Shown here: positions 42,479 through 51,760 of the stretch, in pieces | Position numbering within the stretch: the first letter of the stretch is position 1 | Layout of the letters: each line of letters opens with the position of its first letter | Source of the DNA: Hungatella sp. UBA4396 | Lineage (GTDB): Bacteria; Bacillota; Clostridia; Lachnospirales; Lachnospiraceae | NCBI GenBank assembly: GCA_002389905.1 | Contig: DGRE01000019.1 | Coordinates: 1 to 64,000 of the forward strand | Length of the DNA stretch: 64,000 bases | Reading direction: 5' to 3' | The notes under the pieces: model-generated | Seen by the model: only the letters and a program-made list of their open reading frames with translations | What the model was told of the DNA's origin: nothing | Database searches by the model: none | Translations under genes and position numbers: made by a program

Positions 42479-43768
42479 CTATCCAATGGTTATTCTCTCT
42501 TCCCCATAGGAAAGATTTGATGAAGGCTGATACACCCAGACACATGCCATGGTGAGGGGACCAAGCCGTCCGATAAACATGATCAGACACAGCAGGAATT
42601 TGCTGATGTCCTTCAACTGAGGGGTAATGCCTGTAGACAGTCCGACTGTTCCAAAGCCGGAAACAACCTCAAAAAGAATCTGGGAGAAGGAAAGGTCCGG
42701 CTCCGTAATGCACAGCAAAAGGGTTATGGTGCATATGGTGAATATGGCCAGGCTTGCTACAATAAAAGCCTTAAAAACACTTTCCTGGGAAATTCTGCGC
42801 CGAAAGGCGGTGCAGTCCCGATTCGTGGCGTAAGAAAAAAGGCTTTTTATCAGGGTAAAGGCAGTGGTAGTTTTAATTCCGCCTCCCGTAGAGCCTGGAG
42901 ATGCCCCCACAAACATCAGAAGAATCATAATAAACTGTCCGGCAGAGGAAAGGCCCCCGATGGAGTAGGTGTTGAAACCTGCAGTTCTGGCGGAAGTGCT
43001 TTGAAAAAATGCGCCCAGCCATGTGATATTGTTTGTAAGCTTTAAAAGGACAGTACCTAAAGCCAGAAGAAAAAAAGTCATGGAAAGGACAATTTTCGTG
43101 TTCATGGAGAGGTTTGTCCAGGAGCGCTTATTCAGAATTTCCCGAATGGCGTAAAAGCCTAAACCACCGAAGATAATCAATGCGCAGGTTGTTAAATTCA
43201 GCAGGACATGATCCTGGTAAGAAGTAAGACTTTGATAGCCTCCTAAAATATCAAAACCAGCATTGTTAAAGGAGGAAACGGAGTGAAAGGCGCTGATACC
43301 AAGTGCAGATAAGGGCGGATAGTCCTGGGAAAAAACAACATAGCTGAGAATCAGACCGGCTCCTTCAAAGCAGAGGGTCATCATCACAATAGATTTTATC
43401 AGTTTCACAATTCCCTTTAGGGAGCCCAGATTTAAGGATTCCTTTATAAGAACCCGTTCCTTCAGCCCCACTTTCTTGCCTGCCAGTAAAATAAAGGTGA
43501 CACCCACAGCGCTGATTCCCAATCCTCCAATCTGAATCATCAGTGCCACCACGGTTCTGCCAAAGATACTGAAGGAATCAGCCGTATCCATAACGACCAG
43601 CCCGGTTACACAGACGGCACTGGTAGAAGTAAACAATGCATCCAACGGGCGGATTGTAACGCCCGGATTCGCGGAAATGGGCAAAAGCAGTAAAAGGGTT
43701 CCTAAAAGGATTACAGAGGCAAAACCAAGGGCCAGAAACCTTTCAGGACTTAACCATTTTGCATTCAA
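42479..43768 (-). CDS. ktrB: potassium uptake membrane subunit KtrB/TrkH
   Basis: A membrane protein of about 430 residues with four pore-loop repeats whose selectivity glycines are visible in AVCVTGLV, SFNNAGFD, ARTAGFNT and GFGTVGLS. It forms the potassium (or K/Na) pathway. The start is TTG at 43768, 10 bases from AAAGGAG; a GTG at 43777 is possible but almost touches the ribosome site. It is divergent from a sensor kinase/response regulator pair of the Kdp type, which may control it. Confidence 0.93.
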   Translation of the reverse strand: MNAKWLSPERFLALGFASVILLGTLLLLLPISANPGVTIRPLDALFTSTSAVCVTGLVVMDTADSFSIFGRTVVALMIQIGGLGISAVGVTFILLAGKKVGLKERVLIKESLNLGSLKGIVKLIKSIVMMTLCFEGAGLILSYVVFSQDYPPLSALGISAFHSVSSFNNAGFDILGGYQSLTSYQDHVLLNLTTCALIIFGGLGFYAIREILNKRSWTNLSMNTKIVLSMTFFLLALGTVLLKLTNNITWLGAFFQSTSARTAGFNTYSIGGLSSAGQFIMILLMFVGASPGSTGGGIKTTTAFTLIKSLFSYATNRDCTAFRRRISQESVFKAFIVASLAIFTICTITLLLCITEPDLSFSQILFEVVSGFGTVGLSTGITPQLKDISKFLLCLIMFIGRLGPLTMACVWVYQPSSNLSYGEERITIG

Positions 43769-43848
43769 GAATGTCACACTCCTTTGTATTTATTCAGCAC
43801 AAGCCTATTTTTGCCGTGCATTCGTGTTTTATACTGATTCATAATAGC

Positions 43849-43912
43849 ATTATAACGGGTATGATGTGAGCGTGGTGTGAGAATCATAGTTAGGATGTGA
43901 GAAAGCTGTGAG
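43849..43912 (-). promoter_or_regulatory. ktrBA promoter with paired 11-bp direct repeats
   Basis: On the minus strand TATAAT lies at 43854-43849, with no good -35 box. TGTGAG (plus strand) occurs four times, at 43865-43870, 43876-43881, 43896-43901 and 43907-43912. Within each pair the spacing is 11 bp and the pairs are 31 bp apart, about three helical turns. This is the arrangement expected for an OmpR/KdpE-type response regulator, and the first pair covers the -35 region. Confidence 0.55.
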
Positions 43913-43939
43913 GGAAATACCTTTAGAAATAAGTTTATC

Positions 43940-43968
43940 TTGTAAATCTTGCTGTTTAGAAGTACAAT
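43940..43968 (+). promoter_or_regulatory. promoter of the sensor kinase gene
   Basis: TTGTAA (43940-43945) and TACAAT (43963-43968) with a 17-base spacer, ending 36 bases before the kinase start codon. Confidence 0.6.
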
Positions 43969-44004
43969 GACAAAAATATCTATGAATTAACAGGCGGTTT
44001 ATAT

Positions 44005-45519
44005 ATGAAAGCAAAGATGTTTATCAGAAATTATATACCCCGCATAGGGGCAATGCTGCTAATGCTGGGGGCTGCTTCTGTCATTGGGATTGTATTTCTC
44101 AGACTGGGGCTCCCGGAGACTAATATTGCCATTGTCTATTTGCTGGCAGTGCTGCTTTCCACCCTTCTCATTCCAAGGTATCTGTTTGGGTTTATTACAT
44201 CGGTTCTCTCTGCCTTTGCATTTGATTTCCTTTTTATGGAGCCTCATTTTACATTTACAGTCAATGCCTCCAGCTACATTATTACCTTTGTAATCATGGT
44301 GGTGACTGCCTTTATTACAAGTACCCTGGTGTCACATACCAAACTAAGTGAACAAAGGGCCCAGGAGAGCGAAGCCGAAACAAAGGCACTTCACCGGCTG
44401 ACCAAGAGCCTGACCGATGCGGCAGACATCCATGACATAGCAGGGATTGCCGTCCGCGCCATCAGCAGTGTTACCTGTACCAGGGCGGGGTGCTTATGCT
44501 TTGATGAAAAGGGAGTGCCGGAACAAACCTTTGTCCAGCAGATATCCCCCGAAAAACAAATCCAGTGCCGGCTCACTGATCCGGAGTCTTTTTTGCAGCA
44601 GGTAAAGGGCTCTTCAAAAGGAGCTTTTAAGGGGACGGAGTTTTACGACTGGCCCATTTGCGGCAGGGAAACGACTTTGGGAGTGATAAGGCTGCCCAGG
44701 GAAGAAGCTCAGCATTTAAATAAATCTCAGGAGCGGCTGCTTATTTCCATGATAGAGAGCATTGCTCTGGCTATGGACCGCTTCCGGTCCGCCCAGCAGC
44801 GTATTAAACTGAGGGAGGAAACAGAGCAGGAGCGGTACCGCAGTAATCTGCTTCATTCCATTTCTCATGATCTGCGAACCCCTCTTTCCGGTATTTTGGG
44901 GACTACGGAAATGCTTCTTGACATGACCGGAGAGGGGGACCAGCGGCGGCCTTTGATTGAGGGGATTGGAAGGGATGCAGGATGGCTCTATTCACTGGTC
45001 GAAAACATTTTGAGCCTGACCCGGCTCCAGAGCGGAAAGCTGGTTGTGGATAAGCAGATTGAAGCGGTGGAGGAGGTTCTTGCCGGGGCCTTAGGGCAGA
45101 TATCCCGGCGTTACCCCCAATATGATATTGCAGTCTGTGCGCCGGATGAGCCTTTTTGGGTACCAATGGATGTAAAGCTGATCAGTCAGGTTCTGATCAA
45201 TCTTTTGGACAATGCGGTAAAGCATACCCAGCCTTCCGGCGAAATCAGCATTTCCGTTATAGAGGATAAGATGAATCATCAGGCCGTATTTTCAGTAAGG
45301 GATAACGGCTTGGGAATCAGAGAGAAGGATCTCCCCCACATATTTCAGATGTTCTACACGTCGCCGCCGCCTCATTCCGCTGTCCGGCCAGGGATCGGAC
45401 TGGGACTTTCTATTTGTGAAACGATTGTCAAAGCGCATGGCGGAACAATCACAGCAAAAAACTGCGCCAATGTTTCAGGCGCAGAATTTACTTTTACACT
45501 GCCCTTGGGAGGAATATAA
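44005..45519 (+). CDS. KdpD-like sensor histidine kinase lacking the KdpD/Usp N-terminus
   Basis: A 504-residue membrane kinase. Residues about 12-110 form the four-helix DUF4118 membrane domain of KdpD, followed by a linker and a GAF-like domain (about 130-260). The H-box SISHDLRTPLSGI contains His288, and the N, G1 and G2 boxes (NLLDNAVKHT, DNGLGIREKDL, GIGLGLSI) follow. The roughly 400-residue cytoplasmic KdpD and Usp domains of classical KdpD are missing. It is divergent from ktrBA and 1 base from its regulator gene, so it may sense K+ or osmotic state and control Ktr uptake. Confidence 0.9.
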   Translation: MKAKMFIRNYIPRIGAMLLMLGAASVIGIVFLRLGLPETNIAIVYLLAVLLSTLLIPRYLFGFITSVLSAFAFDFLFMEPHFTFTVNASSYIITFVIMVVTAFITSTLVSHTKLSEQRAQESEAETKALHRLTKSLTDAADIHDIAGIAVRAISSVTCTRAGCLCFDEKGVPEQTFVQQISPEKQIQCRLTDPESFLQQVKGSSKGAFKGTEFYDWPICGRETTLGVIRLPREEAQHLNKSQERLLISMIESIALAMDRFRSAQQRIKLREETEQERYRSNLLHSISHDLRTPLSGILGTTEMLLDMTGEGDQRRPLIEGIGRDAGWLYSLVENILSLTRLQSGKLVVDKQIEAVEEVLAGALGQISRRYPQYDIAVCAPDEPFWVPMDVKLISQVLINLLDNAVKHTQPSGEISISVIEDKMNHQAVFSVRDNGLGIREKDLPHIFQMFYTSPPPHSAVRPGIGLGLSICETIVKAHGGTITAKNCANVSGAEFTFTLPLGGI

Positions 45520-45520
45520 G

Positions 45521-46216
45521 ATGGATCAGTACAGAGAACGAATTCTTATAGTGGAGGATGACAAGCAAATACAGAGTTTTATACAATACTCTCTCCAGAC
45601 GGCCGGTTTTCCCTGCCTTGCAGTCAGCGCAGGAGAGGAAGCCTTAAGCTGTCTTAGGTCAGGGAGGGTTGACTTAATGCTGCTGGATCTGGGGCTGCCT
45701 GATTTTGATGGCATGGAGGTGATCCGCAGTGTGCGTGAATGGTCTGAGATCCCCATTATCGTAGTTTCTGCCAGGGACCAGGACAGGGAAAAGGCGGTTG
45801 TACTGGATATGGGAGCTGATGATTACCTGACCAAGCCATTTTCCACCACGGAGCTGCTGGCCCGTATCCGGGTTGCGATCCGCCATTTACACAGACAGGG
45901 AGCAGGCGGGGAGCATAGCCGTCAGGTGGGAGATCTGAAAATTGATTTTGAACGGCACTTGACCTATCTTCACGGACAGGAAATTCATTTGACGCCTTTG
46001 GAATACAATCTGCTGTCACTGCTTTTTAGAAACATGGGGAAGGTTTTGACAACGAAAAACATTCTAAAGGAGCTTTATGGGGTGAACTACGGAAGTGATA
46101 CCCAGGCTCTGCGGGCATTGATGGCCGGATTGAGAAGAAAAATTGAGGCAAATCCCTCAAAGCCTCGGTACATTATGACAGAAATAGGGGTTGGTTACCG
46201 GCTGGTGGATGAGTAA
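45521..46216 (+). CDS. KdpE-like response regulator
   Basis: A 231-residue OmpR/PhoB-type regulator. The receiver domain has the acidic pair in VEDD, the phosphoacceptor Asp56 (LMLLDLGLPD) and the Lys of DDYLTKPF. A winged-helix DNA-binding domain ends in PRYIMTEIGVGYRL. The start at 45521 follows GGAGG, one base after the kinase stop. Tandem 11-bp repeats upstream of ktrB are a plausible target. Confidence 0.93.
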   Translation: MDQYRERILIVEDDKQIQSFIQYSLQTAGFPCLAVSAGEEALSCLRSGRVDLMLLDLGLPDFDGMEVIRSVREWSEIPIIVVSARDQDREKAVVLDMGADDYLTKPFSTTELLARIRVAIRHLHRQGAGGEHSRQVGDLKIDFERHLTYLHGQEIHLTPLEYNLLSLLFRNMGKVLTTKNILKELYGVNYGSDTQALRALMAGLRRKIEANPSKPRYIMTEIGVGYRLVDE

Positions 46217-46242
46217 TGCAGTAAAAACAGGGGTATTTTATA

Positions 46243-46285
46243 AGGTGCTGTTTCTCCGTATTTATATGGCAGAAACAGCACTTTT
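46243..46285 (+). terminator. intrinsic terminator after the response regulator gene
   Basis: GTGCTGTTTCT (46245-46255) pairs over 11 bp with AGAAACAGCAC (46271-46281), then TTTT. Confidence 0.8.
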
Positions 46286-46322
46286 GCGTAAAGGGGCCGG
46301 CTGTCCCGTCTTCTTCCATATA

Positions 46323-46351
46323 TTGACACAGCAAAGAAAGAGTACTATGAT
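46323..46351 (+). promoter_or_regulatory. sigma-A promoter of the pot operon
   Basis: TTGACA (46323-46328) and TATGAT (46346-46351) with a 17-base spacer; the leader to potA is about 95 bases. Confidence 0.85.
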
Positions 46352-46452
46352 AGTAACCATCTATCTTATTGCGAAAGATTCCCATAAAAGGCAATGACTC
46401 CCTGAGATCAAGCCATAGGGAATGCAAATATGGAAGGCGGCGATGTAGGACA

Positions 46453-47538
46453 ATGAATGAAGTGATTTTACAGTTGGAGCAGGTTGCCAAAAGCTTTGGC
46501 AAAAACCAGGTGCTTCAAGGCATTGATCTGGAAATATACAGCGGAGAATTTATCACACTGCTGGGGCCTTCCGGGTGCGGAAAGACCACAACCCTGCGGA
46601 TTATCTCCGGTCTGGAAATGCCGGATCAGGGACGTGTGCTGGTGGGAGGACGGGATGTGACGTGGGCAGAGCCTAATAAGCGGGATGTCAATACGGTATT
46701 TCAAAATTACGCCCTGTTCCCTCATATGACGGTAGAGGAAAACATAGGATATAGTCTGCGCCTGAAACGGGTAAAGAAACCGGAAATCAGCCGGGAGGTG
46801 GAAAAGGCATTATCTCTTGTGCAGCTGGAAGGCTATGAAAAGCGCATGCCTAACGAGCTTTCCGGGGGACAAAGGCAGAGGGTAGCCATTGCAAGGGCCA
46901 TTGTCAACCGCCCCCGCATTCTTTTGCTGGATGAGCCATTGGGGGCTTTGGACCTTCAATTGCGCCGCCAGATGCAAAGCGAGCTGAAACGGCTGCAAAA
47001 ACAGCTTGGAATTACCTTTATTTACATCACCCACGATCAGGAGGAGGCCCTCAATATGTCCGACCGTATTGTTGTCATGAGGGAAGGGCAGTTTGAGCAG
47101 ATCGGTGCTCCTGATGAAATATACAGCACGCCTAAAACCAGCTTTGTGGCAGGTTTTGTAGGCAGTGCCAACATCCTGAGGGGGCGGATTGAGAAGGTAG
47201 AAGAGGATGAGGTCTTCATCAGACATAAAAACGGAAGCTTTTCCATCCAGCGCCGGGGAGCCGGCGTAAGGCCCGGTCAGAAGGTAAATGCAGCCGTCCG
47301 CGGCGAGCAGGTGAACATACAAAAAGCAGAAAAAGGCAGCTCCCACGGTCTTGCAGGCACAGTGTTAGAGAAAAACCTTGCTGGCGGCATGCTGCGCATT
47401 CTGGTATCCCTGGATAACGGGGAAGAAATGGTCGTGAGCCGGTGCGGAATTAAGGCTGATGTGGAGGCAGGAGATAAAGTCTGGCTGGATTGGGAGGCAG
47501 AGCACGGGGCCCTGATTGATCTGGAGGAGAGCTTATGA
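46453..47538 (+). CDS. potA: polyamine ABC transporter ATPase PotA
   Basis: A 361-residue ATPase. Walker A is GPSGCGKTT, the signature LSGGQRQRVAIARA, Walker B LLLLDEPLGALD, and a C-terminal TOBE-type domain of about 120 residues follows. The ATG at 46453 is preceded only by a weak AGGA; the longer frame from 46369 has no family support. It starts the potABCD operon for spermidine/putrescine uptake. Confidence 0.92.
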   Translation: MNEVILQLEQVAKSFGKNQVLQGIDLEIYSGEFITLLGPSGCGKTTTLRIISGLEMPDQGRVLVGGRDVTWAEPNKRDVNTVFQNYALFPHMTVEENIGYSLRLKRVKKPEISREVEKALSLVQLEGYEKRMPNELSGGQRQRVAIARAIVNRPRILLLDEPLGALDLQLRRQMQSELKRLQKQLGITFIYITHDQEEALNMSDRIVVMREGQFEQIGAPDEIYSTPKTSFVAGFVGSANILRGRIEKVEEDEVFIRHKNGSFSIQRRGAGVRPGQKVNAAVRGEQVNIQKAEKGSSHGLAGTVLEKNLAGGMLRILVSLDNGEEMVVSRCGIKADVEAGDKVWLDWEAEHGALIDLEESL

Positions 47539-48392
47539 GAGGTAAGGTGAAGCTTCAATCTGTTCTGGCTCTTTTGCCTGTTTATATCACCACCCTGGTC
47601 TTTGTGGCAGGCCCGCTGGCCTATATGGTGGCCCTCAGCTTTTTAAGCCGCTCAGAGACCTGGGGCGTGGAAAACACCCTGACTCTGCGCAATTACATCA
47701 ATATTCTGGAGCCTGTATACCTAGGAACCATACGCCAGTCCCTTAAATTAGCCTTTCTCTGCACCGCTCTCATTGCCCTCATCGGATATCCCTTCGGTTA
47801 CTTTATGGCAAGGCTGCCTGAGAGACAGCGCAGGGTAGTTTCCTTTTTCCTCATCATTCCCATGTGGACCAGTTCCCTGATGCGTCTGTACGGCTGGATT
47901 ATTATTTTCCGTGCCGGGGGAGTGCTGGACGGAATTTTTATGAAAGCAGGGGTAATACAGGATTCCCTGAAGCTGCTCTATACTTATCCCGCCGTGGTGA
48001 CGGGCATGGTATATGTGCTCTTGCCCTTTATGATCTATTCCGTATATTCCAATGCGGAAAAAATGGACTGGAATCTGGTGGAGGCAGCCAGGGACTTGGG
48101 TGCCGGCAGAATGCAGGCATTTCTCACCATTACCTTCAGGCTCACCATGCCCGGCCTGCTTTCCGGTGTTGTGCTGACCTTTATTCCCTCCATGGGCCTG
48201 TTTTTTGTGGCTGATATTTTAGGGGGAAATAAAGTGGTACTGGTGGGAAGCGTGATTCAGGAGCAGCTGATGAAAGCCCATAACTGGCCCTTTGCAGCGG
48301 CATTTTCCGTGGTGCTCATGGTTCTTACCAGCCTGCTTATTTACCTTTACCGCCGCATAACCAAGGTAAAGGATCTGGAGGGCCTTGTATGA
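47535..48392 (+). CDS. potB: polyamine ABC permease PotB
   Basis: A 285-residue permease with six membrane segments and the EAA loop LVEAARDLGAGRMQAFLTIT. It overlaps potA by 4 bases (ATGA). It pairs with PotC. Confidence 0.92.
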   Translation: MRGKVKLQSVLALLPVYITTLVFVAGPLAYMVALSFLSRSETWGVENTLTLRNYINILEPVYLGTIRQSLKLAFLCTALIALIGYPFGYFMARLPERQRRVVSFFLIIPMWTSSLMRLYGWIIIFRAGGVLDGIFMKAGVIQDSLKLLYTYPAVVTGMVYVLLPFMIYSVYSNAEKMDWNLVEAARDLGAGRMQAFLTITFRLTMPGLLSGVVLTFIPSMGLFFVADILGGNKVVLVGSVIQEQLMKAHNWPFAAAFSVVLMVLTSLLIYLYRRITKVKDLEGLV

Positions 48393-48423
48393 TATGTTAT
48401 AAATGTACAGAAGGGAGGATGAC

Positions 48424-49212
48424 ATGAAACAGAAAAGACCAGGCCTGTTTCCCGGCTTGTATTTGGCAGTGATCCTGATTCTTACATATATCCCTTTGCT
48501 GCTGGTCATTCTCTATTCCTTTAATGCCAGCCGTATCAGCTCCGTATGGGGAGGTTTTTCCCTTAGCTGGTATAGGGAGCTTTTCCGGGACCGTTCCATC
48601 TTTGAGGCTTTGCGTAACAGTGTTGTTTTAGCCGCCGCCAGCAGCTTATGTGCGGCAGCCATCGGAACCCTGGGGGCAGCAGGCATGGCCAGAACCGCCT
48701 GCCGTTTCAACGGTCCGGTGGAATATCTTTCCACACTGCCTATTATGATTCCTGAAATCATTCTGGGTATGGTGTTTCTGGTGTTCTTTTCCCTGATCGG
48801 ACTGCCATTTGGCATGACTTCCCTGATTATCGGCCATACGGTTTTCTGCATTCCCTATGTATTTACCATGGTAAAGGCCCGGCTGGCCGGAATGGATAAA
48901 AGCTATGTGGAAGCTGCCAGGGATTTGGGAGCAGGGGATATGCGGGCTTTTTGGGACATTACCTTCCCTCTTTTGCGGCCCGCCATTGTGTCAGGTATGC
49001 TGATTTCCTTTGCCATGAGCATGGATGATGTGATCATCAGCATGTTTCTCACCAATGTGAACACCAATACGCTGCCCATTAAGATATATACCCAGTTAAA
49101 GACAGGCGTGACCCCCAAGACTAACGCCTTATGTGCCCTGATGTTTGGCTTTACTCTGCTTTTAGGGCTCCTTTCCATGTGGATCGGAAGAAAGCGGAAG
49201 GACCAAATCTGA
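48424..49212 (+). CDS. potC: polyamine ABC permease PotC
   Basis: A 262-residue permease with six membrane segments; EAA loop YVEAARDLGAGDMRAFWDIT. The ATG at 48424 follows AAGGGAGG at 5-base spacing, so the upstream frame from 48403 is not used. SMDDVIISMFLTNVNTNTLP is typical of PotC. Confidence 0.92.
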   Translation: MKQKRPGLFPGLYLAVILILTYIPLLLVILYSFNASRISSVWGGFSLSWYRELFRDRSIFEALRNSVVLAAASSLCAAAIGTLGAAGMARTACRFNGPVEYLSTLPIMIPEIILGMVFLVFFSLIGLPFGMTSLIIGHTVFCIPYVFTMVKARLAGMDKSYVEAARDLGAGDMRAFWDITFPLLRPAIVSGMLISFAMSMDDVIISMFLTNVNTNTLPIKIYTQLKTGVTPKTNALCALMFGFTLLLGLLSMWIGRKRKDQI

Positions 49213-49251
49213 AACCGGGAAATGAAATATAGAAAAAAGGAGAGTGTTACT

Positions 49252-50334
49252 ATGAAAAAATCTATGATAAAAATTGCTTCCTCTTTGCTGCTTGCCAGCC
49301 TTCTTACGGGCTGCGGCTCTTCCAATGGCTCCGGCCAGAGTGCCGGTCAGCCTCAAAAGGAGGCAGGACAGTTAAACCTCTATACCTGGGAGGGAATGTT
49401 TCCCCAGGAGGTGTTAGACGGATTTGAAAAGGAGACAGGAATCAAGATCAATTATTCCAATTACGATTTTGGTGAAACCATGCTCACCAAGCTTCAGGCA
49501 GCAAAGGGCGGTGAATACGACCTTGTGATCACCGATGACTATATTGTGGAAACGGTCATTGCCGAGGGGCTGGCCCAGAAGCTGGATAAGAGCAAGCTCC
49601 CCAGCATCGGCAATGTAAACCCCATTTTCCAGGGACAGTTCTTTGATCCCAGCGATGAATATACTGTGCCTTACGGTGCCGGTGTGCAGACTATTGTATA
49701 CAATCCGGCGGCTGTTGACCTTCCCATTGCCGGATATGCCGATTTATGGGATTCTTCTTTAAAGGACAGCTTAGGAATTGTAGCAAATTACCGGGTTATC
49801 AACGGCATGGCTCTCAAGGTTCTGGGTGAAAGCTATAATACAGAGGATATGGATAAAATCCAGGCAGCAGGAGATAAGCTTCTGGAGCTGGCGCCAAATA
49901 TCCGCCTGATCAAGGATGATAATCTCCAGGATGACCTGATTTCCGGAGAAGTCAATGCAGCCATTATGTACACCTCTCAGGTGACCCAGGCCAAGATGGC
50001 AAATCCTGAGCTGGAAGTGGTATTTCCGACAGAAGGAATCGGCCTTGGAATCATGCCGGCATTTATTCCCTCCCAGGCACCTAACCCGGATGCGGCCTAC
50101 AGCTTCCTGGAATATGTGCTCAAGCCTGAAAATGCGGCTAAATGCTTTGAGTGGCTGGGATATTACAGCACCAACAAGGCTGCCGACGGACTCATTGCCG
50201 AGGAATACCGGGATTTCCTCACCCTTCCTGCTGATTTCAGCGGTGATACGGAAATGATCCAGAATATCAGCTCAGAAGCCCAGGATCTTCATGCCAAGAT
50301 CTGGACTGAGTTTAAAACTGCCTGCGGACAATAA
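49252..50334 (+). CDS. potD: spermidine/putrescine-binding lipoprotein PotD
   Basis: A 360-residue polyamine-binding protein. The lipobox is LLTGC; the mature part starts with LNLYTWEGMFPQEVLDGFEK, typical of PotD. The VITDDYIVE and YTVPYGAGVQTIVYNP segments line the ligand cleft in relatives. The ATG at 49252 follows AAAGGAG. Last of four pot genes. Confidence 0.92.
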   Translation: MKKSMIKIASSLLLASLLTGCGSSNGSGQSAGQPQKEAGQLNLYTWEGMFPQEVLDGFEKETGIKINYSNYDFGETMLTKLQAAKGGEYDLVITDDYIVETVIAEGLAQKLDKSKLPSIGNVNPIFQGQFFDPSDEYTVPYGAGVQTIVYNPAAVDLPIAGYADLWDSSLKDSLGIVANYRVINGMALKVLGESYNTEDMDKIQAAGDKLLELAPNIRLIKDDNLQDDLISGEVNAAIMYTSQVTQAKMANPELEVVFPTEGIGLGIMPAFIPSQAPNPDAAYSFLEYVLKPENAAKCFEWLGYYSTNKAADGLIAEEYRDFLTLPADFSGDTEMIQNISSEAQDLHAKIWTEFKTACGQ

Positions 50335-50376
50335 AACAATCAAATGCAGGCAGCCCGAATTTTTCACGGAGGACCC

Positions 50377-51582
50377 ATGGAAAACTGGAAAGCAAAATTT
50401 ATATTTCTGGGGATTGGGCAGGCGGTATCCATGCTGACCAGCTCAATCCTCCAAATATCAATCGTATGGTATTTAACTCAAAAAACAGGCTCGCCTGCCA
50501 TTGTGACCATGTCCACCCTGGCCGGATACCTGCCCAGGGCTGTATTAGGGCTCTTTACAGGAACCTTCATTGACCGGTTCAATCGAAAAAAGATTATTAT
50601 GTTCTCCGATCTCATCATTGCCCTGGCGGCCTTATCCCTTGGCTTTGTGGCTTTTTTGGGAGAGATTCCAGTGTGGCTTATCTTTGTCATGCTGTGTGTC
50701 CGTTCCATGGGTGCGGCGTTTCATACCCCATCCTTTAATGCAGTGGTTCCCTCCATTGTTCCCAAGGAACAATTGGCCCGCTGTGCAGGCATTACCCAGG
50801 GATTTGAATCTGTATCCCTCATACTCAGCCCTGCCATAGCCGCTGTACTGTTTGGCCTGTGGGATTTAAGCTCCATCATATTTTTAGATGTGGTGGGAGC
50901 GCTGATTGCCATTTCCATTGTATGGATTCTTCCCATACCGGGCCATGGAGGAGCCGAAGAGGGCAAGTCCCTGCACATCTGGCAGGATACAAAGGAAGGG
51001 TTTGAGGTCCTTCGCAGGCAAAAGGGATTGATGGCGATTATGGTCATCAGCACCATGTATGCATTTATTTACTTCCCCATTGGTTCCCTGTATCCTCTAA
51101 TTACCATGACTTACTTTGGAGGAACTGTGGCAGAGTCCAGTGTGGTGGAAATCATCTTTTCCGGCGGAACCCTGGTGGGGGCCCTCATCCTTGGAATCGT
51201 GGGAAATAAGGTGAATAAGGTCTACGCAATCACCGCATCCATCGGTATTTACGGGGTGGGAGTCATGCTGTCCGGCTTGCTGCCTCCCAGCGGTTTAAAA
51301 CTGTTTGTTATACTGTCAGGCATTATGGGCTTTACCCTTCCCTTTTTCTATGGGCTTCGGACTGCCATTTTTCAAAGCAGCGTGCCGGGAGAATATTTAG
51401 GAAGAGTCCTTTCCCTGGCCTACAGCGTAAGTCTGTTTGCCGCTCCCTTAGGGCTTTTGCTTGGAGGAACCGTTTCTGAATTGATAGGAGTCAATTACTG
51501 CTTTTTTATCTGCGGCATTCTGTCTATAGGACTTGCGTCTGCTATGATGATCACCCCTTCTGTGCGAAGCATCAGGGTGTGA
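50377..51582 (+). CDS. major facilitator superfamily transporter
   Basis: A 401-residue carrier with about 12 hydrophobic segments and a cytoplasmic loop FIDRFNRKKIIMFSDL between helices 2 and 3. It belongs to the MFS_3/drug-exporter-like group. The ATG at 50377 follows CGGAGG and lies 43 bases after potD, so it may be co-transcribed and export a polyamine or drug. A terminator follows. Confidence 0.85.
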   Translation: MENWKAKFIFLGIGQAVSMLTSSILQISIVWYLTQKTGSPAIVTMSTLAGYLPRAVLGLFTGTFIDRFNRKKIIMFSDLIIALAALSLGFVAFLGEIPVWLIFVMLCVRSMGAAFHTPSFNAVVPSIVPKEQLARCAGITQGFESVSLILSPAIAAVLFGLWDLSSIIFLDVVGALIAISIVWILPIPGHGGAEEGKSLHIWQDTKEGFEVLRRQKGLMAIMVISTMYAFIYFPIGSLYPLITMTYFGGTVAESSVVEIIFSGGTLVGALILGIVGNKVNKVYAITASIGIYGVGVMLSGLLPPSGLKLFVILSGIMGFTLPFFYGLRTAIFQSSVPGEYLGRVLSLAYSVSLFAAPLGLLLGGTVSELIGVNYCFFICGILSIGLASAMMITPSVRSIRV

Positions 51583-51584
51583 TT

Positions 51585-51635
51585 AAAAAATCTCCAGCCA
51601 ACAGGAGCAATAATCCTGCAGGCTGGAGATTTTTT
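51585..51635 (+). terminator. intrinsic terminator after the MFS gene
   Basis: AAAAAATCTCCAGCC (51585-51599) pairs with GGCTGGAGATTTTTT (51621-51635); an inner CAGGA/TCCTG pairing makes it a long hairpin with a T tail. Confidence 0.88.
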
Positions 51636-51671
51636 GATTAAGGGAAGTTTCTGTCAAATTTGCAGCAGGTC

Positions 51672-51725
51672 TTTACACAAAATTTATAGTGCCTTGGTTT
51701 CAACTTTACATTGAATCTGTATAAT
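51672..51725 (+). promoter_or_regulatory. phoA promoter with Pho-box-like 11-bp repeats
   Basis: TTTACA (51672), TTTATA (51683), TTGGTT (51694) and TTTACA (51705) are spaced by exactly 11 bp, like PhoP/PhoB binding repeats (TTAACA-type). A consensus TATAAT follows at 51720-51725, but the -35 position is poor, as expected for an activator-dependent promoter. Confidence 0.65.
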
Positions 51726-51760
51726 AAAAATTGGAATTAATAAAAAATGGAGGGACACCG

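Noticed and set aside
44005..46216. Full kdp operon regulator for kdpFABC
   Set aside because: No kdpFABC genes are present and the kinase lacks the KdpD N-terminal domains; the neighbours are ktrBA.
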